The notes under the pieces: generated by a model | Database searches by the model: none | Seen by the model: the letters and a program-made list of their open reading frames with translations, nothing else | What the model was told of the DNA's origin: nothing | From: Epiperipatus broadwayi | Lineage: Eukaryota; Onychophora; Udeonychophora; Euonychophora; Peripatidae | DNA length: 64,000 bases | NCBI GenBank assembly: GCA_028023455.1 | Contig: JAQFVV010012418.1 | Span: 6,441,244-6,505,243 of the forward strand | Direction: 5' to 3' | Position numbers and translations under genes: made by a program | Part shown: positions 11,077 through 21,262 of the stretch, piece by piece | Numbering within the stretch: the stretch's first letter is position 1 | Layout of the letters: the number at the start of each line of letters is the position of its first letter

Positions 11077-12930
11077 ATGATTAAGGAAGTTTTTGAATTA
11101 GGTCCAAAATTCATAGGCGGATGCTGGAAGAATCCCAAAATAAAAATCGTTGCTGACGTCGAAACAGCTTTAATGGACAACCCACTAAAGGAACCAATTA
11201 TCACACGGATAGCAAAAACTATAAAGAATAAGCAGCTAAACAATTATCCTAATGATTGGAACAAGAAAATTACTAACACAAATCAATTTCTAATGGATAA
11301 TTTCATCATTTGCTTAAAAGAAGACAAGGGGAATAGATTTGTATTGATGGATGACGATGAATATAATATTAAGATTAATACACAAATCGAAAAATTAAAA
11401 TTTGTAAATCTAAATAATTTCAACAATAGGCTTAACAGAGATAGATTTATATCCAATATACTACGAATAAATCGTGACAGCATCTTTACAAAAGCTGAAT
11501 ACCATCGTATATACCCGTCAACCTCTTCTCCTCCTAGAATCTTCGCTAACATTAAGCTGCACAAGCCTGATAAACCTTTGAGACTTATGATTAATTTTGG
11601 CATGGCACACTATTTCAACATGGCAGTTTTGGTCAATCGCTGGCTTATTGATATATTAGGCTTTGGCGATTACACTATTAAATCATCTTTCATGTTTGTA
11701 GGAAAAATTAAACACGCGTTTATACCAGCTAATTTTAAAATTGCATCATTTGATGTGGCAGAGCTATATGGCTCCATTGACCGTAAACAATCTATCAAAA
11801 TAGTCAATGATAAATTAATTGCAAGATACTGCCCACCTACACGTGCCAAATTCATCATTGATTTTTTAAAATGGCTTGATTTAAATATAATTGCTGTTTT
11901 CAGAGATAAGTGGTTTAGTATGAACAATGGATGGCCGATGGGCCTCCTACTTAGTGGTATAATGGCAAGCATTGTACTTGACCATTACGAGAAGCTAATA
12001 CTACCTGCACTCTTCATGTCAACCCCACATATGATATATATGCGCTACATTGATGACATATTCGTTGCTGCCCCAGAAGACATCATCTCTAACCTTCACA
12101 ATAGCCTCCATAATAATACCAAGCTTACTTTTACTACTACTTGGGAAAACCAAGACAAACAGGTCAAATACCTTGACATATGTGTTAGCAAAAATATAGA
12201 TAAGCTGGACTACCAAATGGTAGTCAAACCTTTGGAAGTAAGAGGCTTGACAAACCCTAATTCTTACGTGCCTCACTCACACAAACTTGCAGCTCTCTCT
12301 TCATTCATGTTTAGGAACCATAACTTGTGCAAATATGAGGCAGATAAAAAAAAAAATCTCATCAATTATATAACTGATTTAAGGAAAATAGGACACACTT
12401 ATTCATCCATCAACAGAAAAGTCAACAAATTTTTCTATAAAATAAACCACAACCACAAGAAAGAAAACAAACCAAGAATCTTAATCTTATACGTTCACTC
12501 TACAGCTAAAAGCCTTATCAATCAACTATTATGTGACTTTGAAGTCACTTTCCGTTCACCTCCCAACACCAATAGACTGATAAATAATACCAAAGACAGG
12601 ATCAAACCTGAACTCACCCCTCAAGTTGTGTACAAAATTACCTGCCCCCAAAGAAATTGTATGGCAACATATTATGGAGAGACCAAAACTAACATTGCTA
12701 CCAGAGTAGCTCAACACCGATACCTTTACAATAAAACCAAAACAAAGTATGAAGGTAATTCGATTTTTGATGAACACGAGAGAAACTCTGGACATGCTTT
12801 TCTAGCTACCACAGCCAGTGTCGTTTGCTCAGAGCAAACGACACGTAAAGTTAGGGAAGCTTACTTCATTGTGGCTGACTCATCGGCAATCAACAGAAGA
12901 GAGGCCTGCTATTCCCTATCTTGTAAATGA
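11077..12930 (+). CDS. Penelope-like reverse transcriptase with GIY-YIG endonuclease
   Basis: This is a 617-residue open frame, uninterrupted from 11017 onward. The reverse transcriptase shows SFDVAEL (catalytic D226), NNGWPMGLLLSGIMAS as the template-grip motif, and RYIDDIFV (residues 323-330, catalytic D326 and D327). The C-terminal endonuclease starts near residue 515 with VVYKITC, followed by a C-x5-C pair, YYGET, a conserved arginine and FDEHERNSGHAF. Known Penelope proteins start earlier; the frame here opens with NLTNTNIPHM at the dimer junction, so some N-terminal sequence is probably lost and the ATG at 11077 is nominal. PMGLLLSG has L where the family and the sister copy have P. The element copies RNA into DNA primed at target breaks. 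Activity of this copy is uncertain. Confidence 0.88.
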   Translation: MIKEVFELGPKFIGGCWKNPKIKIVADVETALMDNPLKEPIITRIAKTIKNKQLNNYPNDWNKKITNTNQFLMDNFIICLKEDKGNRFVLMDDDEYNIKINTQIEKLKFVNLNNFNNRLNRDRFISNILRINRDSIFTKAEYHRIYPSTSSPPRIFANIKLHKPDKPLRLMINFGMAHYFNMAVLVNRWLIDILGFGDYTIKSSFMFVGKIKHAFIPANFKIASFDVAELYGSIDRKQSIKIVNDKLIARYCPPTRAKFIIDFLKWLDLNIIAVFRDKWFSMNNGWPMGLLLSGIMASIVLDHYEKLILPALFMSTPHMIYMRYIDDIFVAAPEDIISNLHNSLHNNTKLTFTTTWENQDKQVKYLDICVSKNIDKLDYQMVVKPLEVRGLTNPNSYVPHSHKLAALSSFMFRNHNLCKYEADKKKNLINYITDLRKIGHTYSSINRKVNKFFYKINHNHKKENKPRILILYVHSTAKSLINQLLCDFEVTFRSPPNTNRLINNTKDRIKPELTPQVVYKITCPQRNCMATYYGETKTNIATRVAQHRYLYNKTKTKYEGNSIFDEHERNSGHAFLATTASVVCSEQTTRKVREAYFIVADSSAINRREACYSLSCK

Positions 12931-13124
12931 TCCATGTAACATCTGCATATAAATTTGCATAAAATTTGCATAGTTTTAAAGTTATTAACAGAATAACTCA
13001 CCATGAATATGGGACTGTAGACTGTCCTGAAAGCACTTGGCATTAAAAATTTTGACAATTTATTAATAGCTTCATTACCTGTGCACAAAGCACATATATA
13101 TATATATATTAATAATCTTTTATA

Positions 13125-13603
13125 TAATATTTATTTATAGCATTTAACATTAGTCCTTCTACCTATTGGTAAAATAATTATTTGTCATGATAATATATAA
13201 AGAAATATTAATTTTACAGAAATAATATATACTTTTATGAATTAGTAAATTAATTTGCATTCGTAAAATTTGGTAGAATCCATTTATATGAGCATACTTT
13301 TATGTAAGTCAAAAGTTACTGTTGTCCACTCTAAAATGGCTATTGTTATGTAGTTAACAATGGCCACTTTTTAAATTATCAAAATCATTCTTCTATAAAT
13401 AAATTCTATTAAATTTCAAAACTTATACTATAATAACAAATTTATAAGTTTATATATAATGTAAATAATATAACATTTATAAATAATGAGACAAATGTTG
13501 AAGTGCTAGTACTTTTACATTACAAAAAGTATGTTAAGATTTTATATATATATATGCGTGTGTGTATATATAACTATGATATTAAATTTTGTTTTTAAAT
13601 TAG
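13125..13603. other. AT-rich end of intron 2, nothing recognised
   Basis: Only a short TA/TG repeat (13542-13570) and the acceptor tract of exon 3 are visible here. Confidence 0.5.
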
Positions 13604-13705
13604 AAGTTTCAAGACAATCGCTGCAATTTACGAGAAAATCTTCTTAAAGCTGGATGTCCAGAAGAAAATATTACTAATGAGAAAGGAATCTTTACTATAA
13701 CAGAA
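13604..13705 (+). CDS. Integrin beta exon 3 (PSI domain, second half)
   Basis: These are 34 complete codons between acceptor AAATTAG and donor GTATGA. They continue the PSI domain with the pattern RCNLRENLLKAGCPEENI, matching the usual R-C-x-x-x-x-x-L-x-x-x-G-C-P ending. N71-I-T is a potential N-glycosylation site. The intron before this exon is 7.6 kb and carries a Penelope-like dimer and smaller repeats. Confidence 0.93.
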
Positions 13706-16677
13706 GTATGAATCCAGAATTGTCTTTAGCATATAATATTTAGTAATTATTGACATATGTCTTCCAACTCTAGAAGCAACAATACCAATGGATACCAATT
13801 GTTATTCCATGCAGCAAAGATCATAAGATCAGGTGATGTATTACCAATATTTCTATTCAGGGATTACTCTTTACATTTATTTTCCTATTTAAAAACAAAT
13901 ATCTTGGCTTCACAATAGCTGAGCTAATGTTAATAAATTAGCCATATAATGTGAAAATATTGTGCTTCATATATAAAAAAGTCAAATCGATAAATATTAA
14001 TCTTAAAAATAAACCTGCACAGCTATTCAGTATTCTCTGATATTACTTCTTTTGCTTATATTTTTGCTTCTAGAGGGAAAGACAGTGTCAAAAACACTTA
14101 TAATAGAAATTAGAAATTATTTTTTAAAATAATTTAAAATTCAGTTTATTTTTACTAAAATAGTATTATTATAAAACATAATATTAAAACATTAAATGAA
14201 TTAATTATCATATGTGTAAAACTGATTATGAATACCATTCAAACTCTCAAATCAAATTGATTGTAATTATGTTATATAGATAGAGAAGTCTAATGTTTAG
14301 TTGTTTTAAATCTCCAGATCATATAATGAACTGGAATTTGATAAAATGTATGTATAGTGAGAGAAATTGTCTGGAAAATTTTACAGCAGATGTGTTGCAA
14401 ATCTGAATGATTTATGCATATAGAAAAGAGAATGTTCATTCCTTGCAAGCTTATTATAATGACTCTTGTTAATCTGCCTTTGAATTGTTATTATAGTATG
14501 TGTATTCAAAAATTACTTCCTCAATGGAGCCATGATATCCATATACTTTTATAAACTTCCCTTGAACATATATTGTACATTGCATATGATAGTTCATATT
14601 TTGTTAGTAAGCTTTGGTCACAATACTGCACATGTACAATACTTTTTAACATGCATACATTAACATTCTTTAATGTATATATTATGTATATATAAATTAA
14701 GATTATAGTATAAACAAAATTAATAAAAATAAGTTTACATATTCACATTCATTCAAAAAAAAATTGTATCATTATTTTTTAAAAATAAAACGAATAATGA
14801 AATGTTTGTCTTTCATCACAATTAAACACATTCTGCATGATATTCTTTTTTAATAACTTTTTTTATCATAGTTATTTCAGTAACTTTTTTTATTCATTCC
14901 ATGATCACCGTTTCTTATACATAACTGTTATTAAAACAGGCAAAACTCTTTATACCAAGTGGTACTACTGTATGGAGAGTTTTGCCTGTTTTAATAACCT
15001 TTTTTATTCTATTGAAAGGAAATAAATGATTATTAATAATCATTAATGATTTATCTAAAGAGAATGGTGTGAAAGTTGTGAGTTCAAAACTTTGATATAA
15101 TGCAAGTAAAACTAAAACATATATGAATCATGAGTAGTTTGGAATATTTTACTTATTTATTACAACACTGTGAACAATGATAATAAAACACCATTACAGT
15201 AAAATTCAATTCTAAACTAAAAATAATTTATTAAAAACAGTAGCAATTATGTATAATTTATTAAACAAAATAATTCTTTAAAAAAGACTTGAAAAACTCA
15301 ATTTCTTCTTTCTCATCATATAATAACAATAATTTAAAAAAATAATATTAATATATTCTATTATGAATGATAATTGTGAATATTTCTCAAATATTTCTTT
15401 ACAAATACTATTTGTATATGTGTAGTGATAATTTTTAGTTTGAACTAATAAGTTTCAAATAAATGTATCACTTCTTATGACATTGTTTATTTATCTATAT
15501 TATCTGAAAATAATAAGAAATTTTTTTTTTTTATAATTATAATGTGGCTAATTATATTAGCCCAAGATATATAGCTTTTAAACTTTGAGTGGAACTGAAA
15601 ATTTATTAAGTATCTGAAATTTTTAAAATACCAAAACTTTTTTAAATATTCAAATCTTAAGCAATCCAATAATTTTCATTGGAAAATAACCAGGTATGTT
15701 TAATGAAGGTAAACATTTAAAAAATGTTTTGTTCATGATTGCTAATTTTATCTCTAGATTATTTAAAATTGTTATTTGATAATTGATTACTTTTTACAGT
15801 TGTACTATCTGAATATCACTTTCTTTCTCTTACACTCAAAACTCCCATTCCCTCATATATTCATGAAACATATGAATAAAGATATCTGAAAAAGACAGAT
15901 GGCTCACAAGATGCATTTCAGCATTGTTCAATTAGCTCCAGTCATAACTTCATTTATTTTCAAAATTAATTCAGAATTTATCAATCTCATTATACTTTGA
16001 TTTACAAGTATGAAACTTTCCCACTCACAACTTTGACACCGACTGCTTCTGATAAATATGTTAGTGGTTATTACTGATTATTTATTAAACTAAAGATTAT
16101 CTGTAACCTAAATATAAATTCTAAACTTCAATTAAATATAAACACATGGAATAACATAACTATGTCTCTCTTTTTTCATATGTAATACTTTTGATGTTTA
16201 AAATTTTTACTCCACCAAACATTGATAGATGATTAATAAGCATGCCTACCATATTCAACTTTGAAATTTTTTTCATATATAAATAATAGTATTATTTTTT
16301 TAGTTAGCTAGTTTGTAACCAATTCAGTGATTCAATTATTAGACAGTAAATTTGTATTTAGATATTATTAGCACAAAAGAAAAAACTGTAAACTGTCACC
16401 AACTAACATTTGACTAGCCTGCCAAAGAATATTTTGTCCTTTATTGTTTCTCTGCAAAAGTATACAAAAAATGTCTTTCTTTTACAGTTTGAAATTTTTG
16501 AGTCTGCCATATCTAACTTTATCTATGCATCTAGATTTAAATAAATCTCATTTAATAACATGTCAGAAATATTAATTTATAAATACATAATATAGGCAAA
16601 AATGGTGGTTGTGACTATAAATTATTTGTAAAATAATGTACAAATAGGCATAATTTTATTTATTTTATATTTTGCAG
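13706..16677. other. Intron 3, AT-rich, one hairpin only
   Basis: Apart from the hairpin at 14927-14998 no coding frame, RNA gene or transposon domain can be supported. The sequence is A/T runs with short low-complexity tracts. Confidence 0.5.
14927..14998. repeat. 72-bp foldback hairpin derived from the MITE-like family
   Basis: The arms 14927-14954 and 14971-14998 are reverse complements at 26 of 28 positions (core ACAGGCAAAACTCT and AGAGTTTTGCCTGT) around a 16-base loop. The loop side, GTACTACTGTATGGAGAG, matches the terminal repeats of the elements at 6704-6960 and 7380. It looks like a minimal internal-deletion product of that family. Confidence 0.75.
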
Positions 16678-16762
16678 AATGAAGTTATGGGTGTAAAAAG
16701 TAACAAGTCTGGAAAACTTATTCAATTAGCACCACAGAGGATTGAATTAAAAATTAGACCAA
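16678..16762 (+). CDS. Integrin beta exon 4 (start of hybrid domain)
   Basis: The acceptor is TTTTGCAG and the donor A/GTAAGT. The exon encodes 28 residues plus one base, including IQLAPQRIELKIRP, which matches the P-Q-x-x-x-L-x-L-R-x strand that opens the hybrid domain in integrin beta chains. The carry-over base joins the next exon to give lysine. The preceding exon and this one are separated by about 3 kb of AT-rich DNA. Confidence 0.93.
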
Positions 16763-16984
16763 GTAAGTCTTTTTTAACTAATAGATGTATCTATAAAGGA
16801 TGTAATTATTGGTATATTAATTATAGACTGTTTTTATCTGATTGAAAATTGAAAGCTTTGATTATTTAATTGTCAAAATTACAATTAAATAACACTATAC
16901 TTTTTTTAAAGATTAAATTATGTAGAATAAAATTATATACTTATGAGCTTTCTTGGACTAATATTTTGGCTAATCAGCTAGTGC

Positions 16985-19900
16985 ATTATGTTTGTTATGG
17001 GGGCTATTGCTGGGCAAAGAAGGCAATGGGAAATCATTTTGCCCTATAATTCCCTTGTTTTATAATGAGTAGTTTTACAGGAATCATTACATTTGGTGTT
17101 GAGACCTTAACTAAAAATGGCTTTGGTATCTTGCCCAGCAAGAGTAGACATGAGATTATTCAGGTAATAAACTTGCAAAATTATCATAAATTTCATACAT
17201 TAATTGATGACACACTAAGAATTGGCACATGAAATGTTAGATTATTGAGAAGAGCAGGGAAGTTGAAAAATTTGAAAATAGAATTGTGTTTAAATAATAT
17301 TGATGTTATAGGATTAAGTGAATTAAGGTGGGAAGAATATGGGGAAATAAGAAGTGGACATATTTAGTTATTTTATTTAGGTGGTGATAGATTAATTAAT
17401 GGTGTTGCTATAGACAAGAGAATTTAGAATATTGTGGCAAAGGTTGATTGTATTGACAATAAATGCAAGTCCTAGGAATTTGATAACTCTACAAGTTTAT
17501 ATTCTGACAACTAACTAGTCATGATGATATTGATAAAAAAAAAAAAAAGGGGAAGATAAAGGAAATTATCCAATGTGAAGGAAAAAATGCATGTATGGTG
17601 CTATTGGATGATGATATTGGAAAAAGTACTAAAAGATATAGTTGGCTTATGCAATTTTATAAGGAGAGTGGATTTGGAATTAAAAACACTTGTTTTAAAA
17701 ATTATATAAGAAGATTGCATACATGGAAAACTGTAGGTGATAGACAATGGTATTATCAAATTGATTATATATTTATTCAGGATGGATAAAAAAAATATTA
17801 AGAGTTTACGTGCCTTGCCTCGTGCTGAAATACACTCAAATCATAATTTGGTTATTACTAAAAGTTGAGTTTACAAAGGATTAAAAGAGGGGAAAATATG
17901 TAAAATGGGACTTTGATAATTTCAGAAAAAAATTAAAAAGGAAAATTTGGTTTAATATGTGAAAATGCAATAAAAAGGATTGTTAAAGATGAGGAATGTA
18001 TTAATAGTCCTGATAAGTGTTGGTGTAGGATTAAAGAAGGATTTTTAAAAACAGCAAAAAATGAAATGGGTATTATTTTGGTAAGGAAAGCTAAACAACC
18101 ATGAATAACTGAAGGTATGCTGAAAAAGATGGAAATATGGAGGAGATAGAAGAATAAAAATATTAAGGAAGGGCAAAGTGCATATAGAAAAATTAATAAT
18201 GAGCTAAGAAGAGAAATAGATTTAGCAAAAGAAAAATGATTGAAACAAGAATGTAGAGTGATAGTAATGCTTCAACAGTTGAAAAGATATGATCTGGTAT
18301 TTGATAGAATAAGAAATGTCACTTGAGAGAAAAAGACATGGATAGCAAATGAGATTGCAGATAAGAATAGAAAGATATTAACTGATAACAATGATATATT
18401 AAATAGATGGAAAGAAAATCTTCAGTATCTATTTAGAAGAAAAGATAATTTAATTAATTATGAACTTGAAAATGAAGAAGATATTGAAGTAGATGATAAT
18501 GGTATGGACATATTGACAGATGAAATAATAATCAATTTTACAAATGAAGAATGGTAAGGCTATTGGAATTGATGCAATATCCTTATTGAATTTTGAAAGA
18601 AATGGGAGAGAATTTTCTATTAAGGAAATAGTTGGACTTTGTAATTTGATATATAACAGTGGAATATGGCCTGAAAATCTTTTAAGAACTATAATGATTC
18701 CAATTGCTAAAAAGAAGAAAGCTGTTAAATGTGAAAAGTACAGAAAAATGAATTTGTTATAAAGATTTATTGAGGATTTTAACTCAAAAATGTTATTTAA
18801 TAGTAGAATATTATATTGGAAAAGAACAGTTTGGTTTTCAGAGAGGGAAAAGTAGAAATGATGCTATTTGTGTTGTTAGAATAATTGTTGAGATATATAT
18901 ATTGAAAAAGATAAAGAAATTGGTATATATTTTGTGGATTTGGGAAAATCATTTGATAATCTGTGAAATAAACTTATAACCATCTTAAAAAATAATGGAG
19001 TATTTTGGGAAGAGAGAAGATTGATTTGAACAAAGGATAATAATTAAATTGAGGAATAATGAGACTGATGAAGTAAATATAGAGAAGTGGAGTTAAGCAA
19101 GAATGCAGTATATCACTTATTTCCTTTAATATTTATTTAGAAGATATGTTAAATAATTATTTAGATTGTCAAAGAGCAAATGTTAGAAATAGAATAATAA
19201 TATGTATGAGATTTTCAGATGATATGGATCTTATAGCTGAGGATGAAAAATGTCTTCAAAATATGTTAAATAAATTGGAGGAAGGATGTATGGAATACAG
19301 AATGAAAATTAATGTTGAGAAGACTGTGTTATGGATAGGGAGAAATACAGAAAGATTGCAAGTTGAAATTCATGATAACATGGTTCAACAGGTAAAGGGA
19401 TTTAGTTATTTGGGTAATTGGTTAAATGATGATAGAAGAAGTGAAGATAAAAGAAGAATAGCACTGGCAAAGGATGAATATATTAAGAGAAAGAGAATAT
19501 TTTGTGGATCTTTCAAGAGAGAATTAAGAAAAAGATTAATTAAATGCTATGGGTGGAATGTACTAGAGTATGGTTGTGAAACATGGTCGGTAGACAATAA
19601 AAAATAAAACCAGATTGGAAGCATTTGAGGTGTGGACATAAAAAAGAATGAAAAATATTGCTTGGATGAATAAAATAATAAATGAAGAAGTTTTGAAAAC
19701 AGTAAATGAAATAAGATTGAGGAAATCAGAGAAAAAAAAGAGAAACTGGATTGGACATGTATTAAGAGAGAAATTATAGCTTAATAAAATATATATTTGA
19801 AGGGAATAGTGAATGGAAGTAAGAAAAGATGGAAAAGATTGACATCGTTGGATATAAAAGATAAAGAACTGGGCAATGAAGATAATGAAATGGAAAAATG

Positions 19901-19990
19901 GATGAAATGGTAATGTGATTATTCTCTGAACCTGCCCATTTGACAGAATACTGTTGTTGATGATAAAACAGCTCATAATAATTTATCATT
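16985..19990 (+). mobile_element. RTE-clade LINE of BovB type, decayed, near full length
   Basis: The 5' end carries GCTGGGCAAAGAAGGCAATGG, typical of BovB-like RTE leaders. The body then runs endonuclease, reverse transcriptase and C-terminal region in order on the + strand. The 3' end finishes near TGTTGATGATAAAAC, a short trinucleotide tail as in RTE elements. Many stops and shifts show that it is old. Confidence 0.8.
17215..19740 (+). pseudogene. RTE endonuclease-reverse transcriptase, degenerate ORF2
   Basis: The endonuclease begins near 17220 with IGT-stop-NVRLLRRAGKLKNL (W codon now TGA) and continues with GLSELRWEEYGEIRSGHI, then RRLHTWKTVGDRQWYYQIDY and AEIHSNHNLV, the positions of the E, the T-W and the SDH motifs. 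The reverse transcriptase shows MKNGKAIGIDAI at 18544, QFGFQRGKSRNDAI at 18830 and the catalytic FSDDMDLIAEDE at 19211. The distal YLGNWLNDD and YGCETWSV blocks are typical of the RTE C-terminus. Frames change at least five times. Usual length is about 1000 residues, which fits the 2.5 kb span. Confidence 0.82.
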
Positions 19991-20375
19991 TTTGATAGTT
20001 CTGATGTCATTCTTTATAAAAAAAACATTAAAAAAAGATTTTTAAAACAATATTTTAAAAATTCACTTTTGGTCTTAATAATTTTTTTTTTCTGTTTTGA
20101 TTGTTTTTTGCTATGAAATATATGTATATATAATAACTATTTTTAATCTTACCCACAAACGATGTATTTGTGTGTATGTGACTCCAAATGTTTATCAAAT
20201 AAAAATATAATAAAAATCCTAAAGAAAGATAAAAGATTAAAATTTTATTTTTTCAAAATGTGATAAGCAAGAAATTGAAATCTTTAGACTGTCAAAATAA
20301 AAATCATATTGTAAATAATTAAATAAAAATCAAGTATTGTGAATAAATTAAGAATTTTTTAAATTAATTTATTAA

Positions 20376-21262
20376 CAATCATCATCATCACTTTCACCCA
20401 TTATCGAACTACTTCAGGATGAAGGTTTCTCCAACTTCAACCCATCTTCTTTGATATCTAGCTTCTCTTTTCCACATCACCACAGCACCCCTTTTACAAT
20501 TTCTTGAAGTCCAGTTTAAGATTTTAACTGTCCACCTATTATCATTTCTTCTAGCAATATGTCCAGCCCAACTCCATAAAGTCTCTTAATTCTTTCAATT
20601 ATAACAATGACACTTTGTTTTTTCACACATGTATTTTGTTTTCAATCCCTTCTTGTTATTCCTAACATGAATCTCTCCATACTTCATTGAATGTTCTGAA
20701 ATATCTGTATTGCTCTTTTGTTAAGTGTCCAAGTCTCAGATCCATAAGTAAGAACACATTTATTAAAAATCTTCCTTTTTTAACACATAGCCATATTTCC
20801 TTTTAATACTAAGTTCTTTCTACCTAAAACACTCCAACCAATTTTAATTCTATTATTAATTCCATCCATTATGTTTCCATCTGTAATAATTATTTGACTA
20901 AGATACATGTAGTTGTTAACTTCTTCTAATTCATTATTAATCTTTATTTCCATCTTTTGAGAAAATCCATTGACCATCACTTTAGTCTTTTTAAAATTTA
21001 TTTTTAATCCTATTTTCTTACTTTCATCTGATAACTTTTGCAAAAACAACTACACCATTTGTAAAATCTAGATGATTTAAATAATCTTCATTTACTAAAG
21101 CGCATGTGCATTAGTTTATTGGCTTATTAGTGTTACAGTTTATAAAAACATTGTGCTATATAAAATAAATGTTTTGTTCCCTTAGCTTCCCGTTTTAATC
21201 CACAAAATATTTTTTGCAAATCTATTGTAAAAAGTTTTAGAGATATGGAGTCACCCTGTTGT
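20376..21262 (-). mobile_element. RTE LINE 3' fragment, second RTE family
   Basis: The sequence is the 5'-truncated relative of the element at 25838-29115, sharing TCATCATCATCA at the 3' end, CAGGATGAAGGTTTCTCCAA and the reverse-transcriptase end (LKINFKKTKVMVNGFSQKME at 20980). About 85 bases at 21096-21180 have no counterpart in the longer copy and look like a small insertion. The element stops abruptly at about 21262, as 5'-truncated LINEs do. Many mutations disrupt the frame. Confidence 0.85.

Larger units (their letters stand above)
9376..13124. mobile_element. Penelope-like element, head-to-head inverted dimer
   Basis: A - strand copy (about 9424-11020) and a + strand copy (about 11020-13112) diverge from a junction near 11020. 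The arms 9424-11020 and 11515-13112 are long, highly similar inverted repeats; the spacer between them is the 5' part unique to the + copy. Both outer ends read TA-repeat then GTGCTCTGCGCAC or its near copy. A 14-bp direct repeat AATAATCTTTTATA sits at 9376-9389 and 13111-13124 and is a likely target duplication, with about 35 extra bases between the left repeat and the TA tract. Inverted, partly truncated tandem copies with such small asymmetric extensions are typical of Penelope elements. Confidence 0.85.
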
